From positions 186,001 through 250,000 of the forward strand of contig NZ_JAKZLA010000002.1 of NCBI RefSeq assembly GCF_022808775.1: a stretch of 64,000 nucleotides of DNA, read 5' to 3'. The notes below the pieces were generated by a model that saw only the letters and a program-made list of their open reading frames with translations, was not told where the DNA came from and ran no database searches. This DNA is from Geothrix terrae (GTDB taxonomy: Bacteria; Acidobacteriota; Holophagae; Holophagales; Holophagaceae). The position numbers and the translations under genes were made by a program. Shown here in pieces: positions 33,561 through 43,366 of this stretch; position 1 is the first letter of the stretch; every line of letters begins with the position of its first letter.

Positions 33561-33752
33561 CTAGACCGCCTTCAGGACCTTGCCGGCCTGGATGCAGGAG
33601 GTGCAGACGCGCAGGCGCTTGGGGGCGCCGCCCACCAGGGCGCGCACGCGCTGGATGTTCGGGTTCCAGCGGCGCTTGGTGACGTTGTTGGAGTGGGAGA
33701 CGTTGTTCCCGAACTGGGGCTTCTTGCCACAGACTTCGCACTGACGGGACAT
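33561..33752 (-). CDS. rpmB: 50S ribosomal protein L28
   Basis: A 63-residue L28 of the zinc-binding (C+) form, with Cys pairs in [16 protein letters not shown] and [25 protein letters not shown] is the rRNA-binding core. ATG 33752 is preceded by GAGGTTCCC. It is monocistronic, with a strong hairpin downstream. Confidence 0.97.
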   Translation of the reverse strand: MSRQCEVCGKKPQFGNNVSHSNNVTKRRWNPNIQRVRALVGGAPKRLRVCTSCIQAGKVLKAV

Positions 33753-33885
33753 GGGAACCTCACGGGCCGGAAAGGGAAATAGCCAAGAGACCCAGTGTAA
33801 TCGGATGTCTGGGAAATGCAAGGGGAAAGGGCTTGCACCACGCGCCCCGCCGCATCCAGGATAGCCTTCCACGCCCGAGAATCCC

Positions 33886-34728
33886 ATGGACCTCGCCCTC
33901 TGGGCCCTAGCCTTCACGGTTCTGGACTGGCCCGAGCGCCAGAAGGCCGAAGCCTGGGCGGCGGTCCAGGCGGGGGTGGAGCCCGCCCTGTCCCCGGACC
34001 AGGCCACGGCCCTGGTCCGCCTGGAGGCCAGCCTGCCCCGGCGGCGCCAGGAGGCCCTCAACCGCGGCGCCCGCCTGCTGCTGCCGGGCGACGAGGGCGC
34101 CGACGCCCTGCTGGCGCCCCTGCCCTACCCCGTGGCCCTGTGGGTGCGGGGGAACCTGCCCCCGCCGGTGCCCGGCGCGCGTCACAGCCTGGCCATCGTG
34201 GGCAGCCGCCAGGCCAGCCGGCACGGACGGGACCGCGCCCGGAGCTGGGCGAAGGTGCTGGCCGAGGCGGGTGTGGCGGTGATCTCCGGCCTGGCCCGGG
34301 GCATCGACGTCGCCGCGCACCAGGGGGCGCTGGAGGCGGGCCCGGGCGGCGCGGGCACCTGGGGCGTCCTGGGCTCGGGCCTGGACCATCCCTACCCGCC
34401 GGAGCACGCCCCCCTCATGGACCGCATGGTGGCCGCCGGGGGCGGGGTCATCACTCCCTTCCCGCCCGAGGCCCCGCCCCGGAAGTGGCACTTCCCCCGG
34501 CGGAACTGGCTGCTGGCGGCCTGGTCCGAGGGCGTCCTGGTGGTGGAGGCCCGGTGGCAGTCCGGGTCCATGGTCACCGCCCGCCTCGCCCTGGACCTGG
34601 GCAAGGAGCTCTGGGTGGTGCCGGGATCCGAAGGACCGGATGCCCTCCTGGGGGAGGGCGCAGCCCATGCCTGCGGAGGTCCCGAAGAGGTGCTCGCGAT
34701 GCTCAGGGACCTTCCGCGCTGGCCCTAA
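33886..34728 (+). CDS. dprA: DNA processing protein DprA
   Basis: A 280-residue DprA/Smf protein that loads RecA on incoming single-stranded DNA during transformation. The Rossmann-fold core is [19 protein letters not shown] and [16 protein letters not shown], with the late motif [20 protein letters not shown] helical N-terminal region precedes it; there is no DprA winged-helix C-domain. The stop overlaps the end of the convergent cytochrome gene by 4 nt. Confidence 0.93.
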   Translation: MDLALWALAFTVLDWPERQKAEAWAAVQAGVEPALSPDQATALVRLEASLPRRRQEALNRGARLLLPGDEGADALLAPLPYPVALWVRGNLPPPVPGARHSLAIVGSRQASRHGRDRARSWAKVLAEAGVAVISGLARGIDVAAHQGALEAGPGGAGTWGVLGSGLDHPYPPEHAPLMDRMVAAGGGVITPFPPEAPPRKWHFPRRNWLLAAWSEGVLVVEARWQSGSMVTARLALDLGKELWVVPGSEGPDALLGEGAAHACGGPEEVLAMLRDLPRWP

Positions 34729-35228
34729 CCCTCCGTCCGCTTCAGCGTCCGCAGGTACCCCACCACCTGGTCGATCTGGTCCGGGCTCAGCGTCTTCCCG
34801 TAGGGCGGCATCATGGCGGACAGGCCCACCCCCAGGCCCCCCCGCTGGACGACGTCCCTGAGGTCCGCGTCCGTCTTGGCCTTCTGGAAGGCGGGGTCCG
34901 ACAGATCGCGGGGATGGGGATCGATGTTGAAGGCATTGAAGCCGTCCCCCGCCCCGGTCTCACCGTGGCAGGTCTGGCAATGGTGCTGGTAGACGCCCTT
35001 CCCCAGCCGCAGCTCGTAGGACAGGGGCGCCTCCGCCGGGGGGGCGTCGGCGGCCGGGGCCGGGGCCGCGGCTTCGACTGGAGGAGCCGCCGGGGGGGCG
35101 TCGGCGGCCGGGGCCGGGGCCGCGGCTTCGGCTGGAGGAGCCGCCGGGGCCGCGGCCTTGTGGCGGGAGCAGGCCCCCGCCGCGAGCAGGAAGAGGACCG
35201 GGCCGAGGATCTGGAACCGGGACTTCAT
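34725..35228 (-). CDS. monoheme c-type cytochrome lipoprotein
   Basis: A 167-residue protein. The signal peptide has a lipobox (LAAGAC, Cys20). A Pro/Ala-rich linker follows that contains an exact 18-residue duplication from a 54-bp tandem DNA repeat. The C-terminal cytochrome c domain has one heme site CQTCH and a distal Met in AMMPPYG. It is the last gene of the redox operon, overlapping the octaheme gene (ATGA), and probably carries electrons between the bc complex and a partner. Confidence 0.9.
   Translation of the reverse strand: MKSRFQILGPVLFLLAAGACSRHKAAAPAAPPAEAAAPAPAADAPPAAPPVEAAAPAPAADAPPAEAPLSYELRLGKGVYQHHCQTCHGETGAGDGFNAFNIDPHPRDLSDPAFQKAKTDADLRDVVQRGGLGVGLSAMMPPYGKTLSPDQIDQVVGYLRTLKRTEG
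35036..35144. repeat. 54-bp tandem duplication in the cytochrome linker
   Basis: A 54-bp unit beginning CCGGGGGGGCG is repeated in direct order at 35036 and 35090 with one base difference seen. It encodes the Ala/Pro-rich linker and is a likely slippage site. Confidence 0.7.
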
Positions 35229-37237
35229 CGCGTGCCTCCCTGCTTGGCTTTCGAGGCCGTGGACGACTTGACGAGCGTGTCGAGGTAGGCCGTCAGCTGG
35301 AGCGCGCTGGCGTCGCTCAGGCCGTAGTTGGGGCAGCGGACATCCGCGCGCCACTTCTGGGGGCCCTTGAGCCAGGCATAGGTCCAGCCCGGTTTCAGGC
35401 GCGTGCCGGCCTCGGTGAGGGGCGGCCCGTAGTAGCCGCCGCCGGCGCCGAGGATGTGGCAGGCGCGGCAGCCCAGCGTGTCGTAGAGGCGCTTGCCCTC
35501 CACCGGGTCCCTGGAGGTCGCGGGCTGGCCCGCGTAGGGATCCTCCGGAATGCGCGGATCCAGGTAGAAGGTCTCGAAGGCCTGCGCGATCTGGGCGGCC
35601 TCCTCCCGGGTCATCCGGAACACCGGCATGCGGTCGGTGAGGATGGGGCGGATGGTGGTCGAGAGCACCAGGTAATTCACCAGCCAGTCCTGCTTCACCT
35701 TGCTGCCTTCGGCGGTGAGGGGCGCGGTGGAGATGTCCCCGCCCCGGTCGCCGATCTGATGGCAGGACAGGCAGCGGTACTTGTCCATCAGGGCCCCCAC
35801 GGCCCCGCCGGGCAGGAGGCTCGCCCGCACGGCCGGCGTGGAGCGGTAGGCCTGGGGAACCGGGCGGGCGCCCAGGGACAGCAGGGCCGTGACCACCGCC
35901 TGCGCCTCCTTGGGCGACAGGGCGAAGGTGGGCATCTTCAGGCCGTCCTGGAAGGAGCCGGGGGCTTTGACCTTCGCTTCCAGCCAGGCCGGCAGGGTGC
36001 GGGCGATGTCCGTCCGCTTGCCGAAATCCAGCGAGGCGGCGCGCTTGTCGCCGATGCCGTCGAGGGCGGGGCCGAACCGGTCCGCCGCCGCGCCGGGGTC
36101 GTGACAGGCGTAGCAGCCCTTCTGCCGGAAGAGCACCTTCCCCTTCTCCGCCAGGGTCTGGTTCACGCGGAGCGGGTCGAGGATCTCCTTCGGCGCGTCG
36201 AAGTCCTTGAACTCCGATTCCATGTAGGCCACGACGTGGCGGGCCTCGTCGGCGGAGAAGTTGAACTGGGGCATGCGGGTCCGCGGGTTGAAGGCGTGGG
36301 GGTCGCGGATGAAGGCCAGCAGCCAGCCGGCCGAGGCCCGCGAGGCCACCTTGGAGAGCTCGGGCGCCGAGCCGTTGCCCTTGCCTTCGAGGGTGTGGCA
36401 GGAGATGCAGCGGGCCTCGGCGAAAATCGCCTTGCCCTTCGCCACGTCGCCGGCCGGCTCGGCCCCGGCCGCCTGGACCTTGTCCGCCAGCGCCCGGCCG
36501 GGGGCGAGGCTGAACACGTAGTTCGCGAGCTCCTCGATCTCGGCCTGGCTGAGCTGGAAGCGCGGCATGGTGGCGTTGGGATCGACGGCCTTGGGATCCT
36601 TCAGCCAGCGCCGGAGGGCCTCGGCCCCGGTCTTGAGGCCCACGGCCTCGATGGGCGGGGCCTCCGAGCGGAAGGCTTCGTGGCCCTTCACGGCGTGGCA
36701 GGCGTAGCAGCCGTTCCGTTCCAGGGCCGCCCGGCCCAGGGACAGGGTCGCGGCGCCGGCCACCTTCTCGGCGGCATGGCAGCGGCCGCAACCCGACTCG
36801 ATGAACGGGAGGGGCACCATGGGCGATCCGGCATCCGCCACTTCGCCATGGGCGTCCTTCTCCAGCGTGGCCAGCCCCTGCCCGCCGTGGCAGGCGGTGC
36901 AGCCGAACCGGCCGATGTCCTTCGGCGTGTGGTAGGTCGCCGCGTGCAGGCGGAAGGGCTCCGGGGCGCCGGTCATGGCGGCGTCCTGCACGCCGAGGTG
37001 GCAGGTGGTGCAGCGGTCCACGCGGTTCTCGAAGTCCGGCAGCCAGATCTGGTGGATGGCCACGGGCTGCTGCTGGTAGGCCTTGGCGGCCTGCAGGCTC
37101 TTGGCCCGCGAAGCCCCCAGCCGGGCGAAGGCCCGCTGGAATCCCCGGTAGGGGCGGAGGGCGTTCTTCAGCGGGGAGACCGCCAGGACCGCCAGGAACA
37201 GGATGCTGGTGATGGCGAAGATGCGTCGCAGAGGCAC
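35225..37237 (-). CDS. octaheme membrane-anchored c-type cytochrome
   Basis: A 670-residue multiheme cytochrome. One N-terminal TM helix (IFAITSILFLAVLAV) anchors it, with the rest periplasmic. There are eight CxxCH sites: CTTCH, CTACH, CGRCH, CYACH, CISCH, CYACH, CLSCH and CRACH. The second half is a string of cytochrome-c-like domains (ELANYVFSLAP, RMPQFNFSADEARHVVAYM, MPVFRMTREEAAQIA). GTG 37237 with upstream GGAG is chosen 10 nt after the subunit IV stop. It likely replaces or extends cytochrome c1 in this bc complex. Confidence 0.92.
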   Translation of the reverse strand: MPLRRIFAITSILFLAVLAVSPLKNALRPYRGFQRAFARLGASRAKSLQAAKAYQQQPVAIHQIWLPDFENRVDRCTTCHLGVQDAAMTGAPEPFRLHAATYHTPKDIGRFGCTACHGGQGLATLEKDAHGEVADAGSPMVPLPFIESGCGRCHAAEKVAGAATLSLGRAALERNGCYACHAVKGHEAFRSEAPPIEAVGLKTGAEALRRWLKDPKAVDPNATMPRFQLSQAEIEELANYVFSLAPGRALADKVQAAGAEPAGDVAKGKAIFAEARCISCHTLEGKGNGSAPELSKVASRASAGWLLAFIRDPHAFNPRTRMPQFNFSADEARHVVAYMESEFKDFDAPKEILDPLRVNQTLAEKGKVLFRQKGCYACHDPGAAADRFGPALDGIGDKRAASLDFGKRTDIARTLPAWLEAKVKAPGSFQDGLKMPTFALSPKEAQAVVTALLSLGARPVPQAYRSTPAVRASLLPGGAVGALMDKYRCLSCHQIGDRGGDISTAPLTAEGSKVKQDWLVNYLVLSTTIRPILTDRMPVFRMTREEAAQIAQAFETFYLDPRIPEDPYAGQPATSRDPVEGKRLYDTLGCRACHILGAGGGYYGPPLTEAGTRLKPGWTYAWLKGPQKWRADVRCPNYGLSDASALQLTAYLDTLVKSSTASKAKQGGTR

Positions 37238-37247
37238 GGGAACTCCG

Positions 37248-37957
37248 TCAAGCGGGGGGATACATGTTCCAGGGCCAGACGAGCGACCACCCGGGACCAC
37301 GGAAGAAGGTGCCGATGAGCGTGAGGACCGTGGCCACGAGGATGAACCAGGTCATGATCCATTCCGGCAGGGTGACGCTCACGAGGAACCGGCGCAGGCG
37401 CCCCTCCTGCCCGCCGCCGTAGACCGAGAACATGGCCGCCCCGATCAGGAGGGTCGGGACCACGATGGGCCAGCAGCCGAAGAGCGCGAAGAACACGGCC
37501 AGGAAGCCCGCCGCCCCGCCCACCCAGTTCCGGGTCCGCGCCTTGTCCCCCGACCAGAGGGGCCGCGCCGACAGGTTGATCTTCGCGTAGGGGATGACCA
37601 CGAGGGCCACCACCACCAGGCCGGGGAAGACGACGCCGGCGACCACCGGCGGGAAGTAGTGGAGCAGCTCCTGGAGGCCCAGGAAGTACCAGGGCGCCTT
37701 CGAGGGGTTCGGCGTCTCCAGGGGATTGGCGATCCCCTCGAGGGGGGCGTTGAAGAGCAGCGCGATGATCGAGAGGGCGACCACCACGACCTGGAAGCAG
37801 ATCACCTCGCGGAGGATGAGGTTGGGATAGGTCATCACCCAGCGCTCCTCCACGCGGCGGAGCGTGGCCCTCGCGTCCGGGCGCACCAGGGCCACGCGCT
37901 TGGGCACGGCCACGGGATCGTTGGACTCGACGACCCGCAGGGGGGGCATGGGCTGGC

Positions 37958-37961
<4 letters not shown>
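37248..37961 (-). CDS. cytochrome b C-terminal half (subunit IV-like)
   Basis: A 237-residue membrane protein corresponding to the C-terminal part of cytochrome b. The Qo-site motif normally PEWY reads APWY ([18 protein letters not shown]). A long soluble N-terminus (about 1-45) precedes the first helix; about five TM helices follow. It overlaps the upstream cytochrome b6-like gene (ATGA). The split cytb layout resembles b6/subunit IV and Firmicute-type complexes. Confidence 0.92.
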
Positions 37962-38724
<763 letters not shown>

Positions 38725-38728
<4 letters not shown>

Positions 38729-39198
38729 ACCTTCAGCACCTTTCCGTGGGGGACGACCACACTGGTGTCGACCGTGAGGTTCCCGTCCGCGTCGGCCTTC
38801 ACCTCCAGCCAGGGGAGGGAGCGGGGGGCCGGGCCGTGGACCACGTTGCCCTCCGGGTCGAAGCGGCTGCCGTGGCAGGGGCAGGCGATCACGCCCTCAT
38901 CCGCGTGGTAGCGGGTGATGCAGCCCAGGTGGGTGCACACGGCGGACAGCGCGAAGACGCCGCCCTGGCCGCCGACGATGTAGGCCCGGTGCTCCTCGTC
39001 GAAGCGGATCGTGCCCTCCGGGTAGTCCTGCAGGTGGCCCGCCTTGAACTCCGTCGGCGGCTCGAAGAGCACCTTCGGTTCCATGTAGTCCAGCACCGTG
39101 AGGGCGGCCCCCGCGGCGGTCAGGGCGCAGGCGCCCAGCCCCAGCCGGGCCAGGAACTCCCGGCGCGACTCCTCGCCCGACTTGAGCGGCAATGCCAT
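38725..39198 (-). CDS. Rieske [2Fe-2S] protein of the bc complex
   Basis: A 157-residue Rieske subunit. The N-terminal [11 protein letters not shown] is a twin-Arg-like segment before a membrane anchor. Cluster ligands are in CTHLGC and CPCHGSRFD, with a disulfide-forming Cys pair. ATG 39198 has SD GGAGG. It lies between the FAD/Fe-S oxidoreductase and cytochrome b. Confidence 0.95.
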
Positions 39199-39211
39199 GC
39201 CTTCCTCCGCG

Positions 39212-41041
39212 TCACGCACTGGCGCGCTCCTTTCCTGCAAAGCTCTGCATCGTGATGGTCCCCACCGGGCAGCGCATGGCGCACAGGCCGCACCGGATGC
39301 AGGTCTCCTCGTCCTTGATGAAGATCGAGCCGGCCCGCTCGCCGTCCAGCAGCAGCGGCGCCAGCTCCCGCGCCGAGGCCGGCGCCTCGCCCTCCAGCCG
39401 CGACGGCACGATCTCGATGCAGTCCTCGGGGCAGATGTCCTGGCAGCCGCCGCAGAGGATGCACTCCGTGCCCTCGTCGGGGTTCTGTTCGAAGATCGTG
39501 TTCGTCCAGCAGTGGAGGCAGCGCAGGCCTTCCTGGCGCGCCGCGCCCTCGCTGAAGCACTCCTCGACTTCCGCGAAGCCCACCCGGCGGGAGGTCGGCC
39601 GCATGGGCGGCTGCTGGCGGGGGATCCCCTCGTAGTCCCAGGCGCGCTCGTAGCGATCCTCCTGGTCGATCTCGACGGTGATCTCGGGCTCGGGGCACGG
39701 CCGGCCCCGCAGGAACTCGTCGATGGACCGCGCGGCGCGCTTGCCGTCGGCCACCGCGCTGATGGCGATCCGGGGGCCGAAGGCCGCGTCGCCGCCGGTG
39801 AAGACGCCGGGGGCCGTGGTGGCGAGGGTATCGGGATCGAAGATGATCCGGCCCTGGGCCGTCTGGATGCCGTCCTCGGGGCGCAGGAACGAGAACTCGC
39901 CCGTCTGCCCGATGGCCACGATGACCGTGTCGGCCTCGAAGATCTCCTCCGAGCCATCCTCGAACTGGGGCGCGAAGCGGCCGGTCTCGTCGAACACGCG
40001 GGCCACGCGGGTGAACTCGATGCCGGTCACGGCGCCCTTCTCGCCCACGATGCGCCTGGGCCCCACGCGGTAGCGGAAGTGGATGCCCTCCTTGTGGGCC
40101 TCCTCCACCTCCTCCGGGGAGGCCGGCATCTCCTGCTCGGATTCCAGGCAGCAGACCGTGACCTCACGGCCGCCGAAGCGCACGGCGCTCCGGGCCACGT
40201 CCAGGGCCTGGACGATGGACAGGCTGCGCTCCATGTTCGCCTGCTCGCCGCCCCGGGCCGCGGTGCGGGCCACGTCGAGGGCCACGTTGCCGCCGCCGAT
40301 GACGACGACCTTCCGGCCCATGTCGACCTTGTAGCCCAGGTTCAGGTTCAGCAGGTAGTCGATGCCCTTCAGCACGCCGTCCAGCTCGATGCCCGGCGTC
40401 CGCAGATCGCGGCTCTGCATGGCCCCCACGCCCAGGAAGATGGACTGGTAGCCCTGGGCCTTCAGGTCCTCCAGCGTGAAGTCCTTGCCCAGCCGGGCGT
40501 TGGTCCTCAGCTCCACCCCCAGCGAGAGGATGGCGTTCACCTCGAGCTGGATGAGGGCCCGGGGCAGGCGGTACTCGGGCACGCCCAGCCGCAGCATGCC
40601 CCCGGCCACGGGGGCCGCTTCGAAGATGGTCACCGGGTAGCCCAGGAGCGCCAGGTCGTGGGCGCAGGCCAGGCCTGCGGGGCCCGAGCCGATGACAGCC
40701 ACCTTCTCGGCGTACCGGTCCTTCCGGTGGCCGTAGATCTCGGACAGCACGGAGAAGTCCATCATGCTCTCGACGCCGAACTTCTCCGTCACGAACCGCT
40801 TCATGGCGCGGATGGCCACCGGGGCGTCGAGCTCGCCCCGGCGGCACACCGCCTCGCACGGCGCCGCGCAGATCCGCCCGCAGATGGAGGCGAGCGGGTT
40901 CGGGCGCCGGGCGACCGCGTAGGCCTCCCGGTACTTCCCCTCCGCGATCAGCGTCACGTACTTGCCCGCCTCGGTATGGACCGGGCACGCCCACTTGCAG
41001 GGGAAGTTCCGTTCAAGCCATTCCTGGCTGACGTCGGCCAA
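39212..41041 (-). CDS. FAD/Fe-S NAD(P) oxidoreductase, GltD-like with C-terminal ferredoxin domain
   Basis: A 609-residue cytoplasmic flavoprotein. An N-terminal Fe-S region (PCKWACPVHTEAGKY, ICGRICAAPCEAVCRR) is typical of glutamate-synthase beta-type proteins. FAD binding IGSGPAGLACAHDLAL and NAD(P) binding VIGGGNVALDVARTA follow. The C-terminus holds two [4Fe-4S] motifs, CILCGGCQDICPEDC and CIRCGLCAMRCP. TTG 41041 is chosen because GCGAGG, overlapping the upstream stop, gives a good ribosome site. No GltB partner exists; instead it sits inside the bc operon, as reported for some anammox bc clusters. Confidence 0.9.
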   Translation of the reverse strand: MADVSQEWLERNFPCKWACPVHTEAGKYVTLIAEGKYREAYAVARRPNPLASICGRICAAPCEAVCRRGELDAPVAIRAMKRFVTEKFGVESMMDFSVLSEIYGHRKDRYAEKVAVIGSGPAGLACAHDLALLGYPVTIFEAAPVAGGMLRLGVPEYRLPRALIQLEVNAILSLGVELRTNARLGKDFTLEDLKAQGYQSIFLGVGAMQSRDLRTPGIELDGVLKGIDYLLNLNLGYKVDMGRKVVVIGGGNVALDVARTAARGGEQANMERSLSIVQALDVARSAVRFGGREVTVCCLESEQEMPASPEEVEEAHKEGIHFRYRVGPRRIVGEKGAVTGIEFTRVARVFDETGRFAPQFEDGSEEIFEADTVIVAIGQTGEFSFLRPEDGIQTAQGRIIFDPDTLATTAPGVFTGGDAAFGPRIAISAVADGKRAARSIDEFLRGRPCPEPEITVEIDQEDRYERAWDYEGIPRQQPPMRPTSRRVGFAEVEECFSEGAARQEGLRCLHCWTNTIFEQNPDEGTECILCGGCQDICPEDCIEIVPSRLEGEAPASARELAPLLLDGERAGSIFIKDEETCIRCGLCAMRCPVGTITMQSFAGKERASA

Positions 41042-41046
41042 GGGAG

Positions 41047-41625
41047 CTACCTCGCGATCTCGAAATCGGCCTGCGTGCTGCCCGCCACCTTGACGCTCTT
41101 CTGGGTCGCCTTCAGCTTCGGGTGCCAGACCTTCACAGTGAGCTGGCCGTCGGGGACGTTCTTGATCTCGTAGCTGCCGTCCGCCTTGGTGACGGCGAAG
41201 TACGGGGTGGGGACGGCCACGACGAAGCCTTCCATCTCGGGGTGGACCTTGCACAGCAGCGTCGCCTGGCACTCGTTCTTGAAGGTGTAGCTGCGGGACT
41301 GCCCCTGGGGCCAGGTGCCCAGGTTGAACTTGCTGCAGCAGGTGTCGGGTGAGAAGACGTTGTGCAGCACGGCATCGTCGTTGTGGAAGTCGACCGTGGT
41401 GCCCACCTGCACCGGCAGCACGTGCGGGATGAAGACCAGGTTCTTCTGGTCCACCAGCGCATGCTTGGCGGGCGCGGGGAACGTCTTGCCGGGGATCGTG
41501 TCCACGAAGACGACGGCGTCGGCATTGTTGCGCACACCCTTGCAGGTGACCTTCCCGTGCAGGTCCCCGGCGGCGAGCGAGGCTGCCGAGCCGAGGGCCA
41601 GGATGGTGATGAGTGCGGTTTTCAT
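41047..41625 (-). CDS. exported cupredoxin-like protein
   Basis: A 192-residue periplasmic blue-copper-like protein. Signal peptide about 1-20. Type 1 copper ligands appear as His in AVLHNVFSP and Cys, His, Met in LLCKVHPEMEG. A pair DTCCSKF lies nearby. A small C-terminal carboxypeptidase-regulatory-like fold (TKADGSYEIKNVPDGQLTV) follows. It lies directly between the porin-cytochrome and the oxidoreductase gene and likely shuttles electrons across the periplasm. Confidence 0.88.
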   Translation of the reverse strand: MKTALITILALGSAASLAAGDLHGKVTCKGVRNNADAVVFVDTIPGKTFPAPAKHALVDQKNLVFIPHVLPVQVGTTVDFHNDDAVLHNVFSPDTCCSKFNLGTWPQGQSRSYTFKNECQATLLCKVHPEMEGFVVAVPTPYFAVTKADGSYEIKNVPDGQLTVKVWHPKLKATQKSVKVAGSTQADFEIAR

Positions 41626-41683
41626 CGTAGGGCTCCTGTCATGCGGGTGCGGGGGGCGCCGGAGCGCCCCCCGCGGGGGTGGG

Positions 41684-43174
41684 TTAGAAGGCGGCGCGGA
41701 TGACGGTGTTCAGGGCCTTGTTGCTTCCGACCCCGGCCTGGTCCGACTTCTGGTACTCGATCATGAACTTCACGTTGGCCGCGGCCAGGTAGCTGAAGTT
41801 GAAGTTGGAGACCTTCAGGGGCTGGACGGTGGTGTCGCCGGGCGTGAGCTTCTCGAAGCGGGCGGAGACCTGGAAGGGCGGCGCGATCACGTAGTCCGCC
41901 TGGACGAAGGCGGCCTTGTAGGTGCGGTCGTTCGTGCTCACCACGGTGAGGTTGTCGGCGGTCCGGAGCTCCAGGGTGTCCCGGCCATTCAGGTAGACAC
42001 CGAACACGTTCAGGTCCATCCAGGTCCAGGAGGCATAGAGGCCGCCGCGGGTGTAGCTCGTGTCCTGCATGTGGAAGGGGTTGGTCCCATCCACGGGGTC
42101 GATGACCGGGCCGTTGATGTCCGCGGCCAGGAAGTCGACGTTCGTGGCGTTGCCCTTCAGGCCGAACACGCCCACGCGGAAGGAGGTCTCACGCCAGTTC
42201 TCGGGGGGCAGCTGCACGCCTTCCGTGTCGCCGTCCAGACCCATGCCGCCGAACTTGTAGTCCATCCGGAGGTAGATGTCTTTGTGGGTGCTGTTGTTGA
42301 AGTTCCCGTTGGGGGAGCCGGTCGTGCCGAGAGCATTGGCGCCACTGACCGGCGTGTTCGCCCCGGGGCTGATCTTGCTCATGACGCCGAAGGTGTAGAA
42401 GAAGCGGTGCTTGATGACGCCGTAGGCCTCGATGGCGCGGGCCCGGGCGGGCAGGGACACGACGCCGGCCGCGTCATCCAGGATGCCCACGCCGCCGTTG
42501 TAGCCCACGGGGTTGTAGTTGAACATCGAGTCCACGCCGTTGTCGGTCATGATCCACATCTCCTGGAACCCGTCGTAGAGGTTCGGCGCGAACTTCCCGA
42601 TGCGGACGTTGAAGGCGTGCTCGGGGCCCAGGAGGGAGTCGAAGTCCAGGCGGGCGTGCTCGATCTCCGTGCCGGTGCTGCCGTCCGAGTTCTCGGCGTG
42701 AGTCAGCTCGGCCATGAAGCTCATGTGCTCGCCGAGCGTCCCCGCCGCGAAGAGGTTCACCTCCTGGGGGAACTGGAAGTCGTTGTGGACGACCGTCTTG
42801 TTGCCGGAGGCGTCCGTGGCGGCGTTGTAGACGCTCGCCATCTTCACGTTCACGGCCAGGGGGGCGTTGCCCGGCAGCTCGCTGGGCCACACGGCCTGGG
42901 GCCACACGCGCTTGTAGGCCTCGGAGCCGAGCGAGACGGGCCTCTGCTTGATCTGCTCCTCGGTCTCCTTGGGCATCCGGTAGCCGTTCAGGCGGAAGGC
43001 CTCGCCGAAGGCGTTGAGCTTGGGATACACCGTGTGGCAGGTCACGCAGGAGGTCTGGTACTTCCGCGCGAAGATGGGGAAGGCGCTGGCGGGCGTGGCC
43101 AGGCCCAGGAAGAGACCCGCCAGGACGGCGAGTCTTCCCAGGGCGGGGAAAGGATGCTTCAAGGGGAGGCGCAT
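41684..43174 (-). CDS. Cyc2-like outer-membrane porin-cytochrome
   Basis: A 496-residue protein. After a signal peptide (about 1-31) comes FPIFARKYQTSCVTCH with heme Cys43, Cys46 and His47, then PKLNAFGEAFRLNGY. This order and wording resemble the N-terminus of Cyc2-type fused cytochrome-porins. The remaining ~440 residues are beta-strand-rich with alternating aromatics, ending in VIRAAF with C-terminal Phe, as in a barrel. ATG 43174 has SD AGGAG. Cyc2 oxidises extracellular Fe(II) in known cases; that role here is inferred. It could be a related porin-cytochrome of other function. Confidence 0.78.
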   Translation of the reverse strand: MRLPLKHPFPALGRLAVLAGLFLGLATPASAFPIFARKYQTSCVTCHTVYPKLNAFGEAFRLNGYRMPKETEEQIKQRPVSLGSEAYKRVWPQAVWPSELPGNAPLAVNVKMASVYNAATDASGNKTVVHNDFQFPQEVNLFAAGTLGEHMSFMAELTHAENSDGSTGTEIEHARLDFDSLLGPEHAFNVRIGKFAPNLYDGFQEMWIMTDNGVDSMFNYNPVGYNGGVGILDDAAGVVSLPARARAIEAYGVIKHRFFYTFGVMSKISPGANTPVSGANALGTTGSPNGNFNNSTHKDIYLRMDYKFGGMGLDGDTEGVQLPPENWRETSFRVGVFGLKGNATNVDFLAADINGPVIDPVDGTNPFHMQDTSYTRGGLYASWTWMDLNVFGVYLNGRDTLELRTADNLTVVSTNDRTYKAAFVQADYVIAPPFQVSARFEKLTPGDTTVQPLKVSNFNFSYLAAANVKFMIEYQKSDQAGVGSNKALNTVIRAAF

Positions 43175-43366
43175 AGGGGGGTGGCTCCTTGGAAGGGGTT
43201 CGGCTTCAAGGAATACGACTGGCCCCAGGGCCCCACCATCCGGCGCCCGCATCATTCTGCGTGGGGAGAATGCATCAGGGCCCGGCGGAGCGGCGGCCCG
43301 GGCCGGACGCCCGGCCACGCGGCAACCCTAGCAACCCCAGCACTTCTAAAAGAGCGCCTGGCCCCC

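Noticed and set aside
39212-41041. Glutamate synthase small subunit (gltD)
   Set aside because: No gltB nearby; the extra C-terminal ferredoxin domain and bc-operon context point to a respiratory oxidoreductase.
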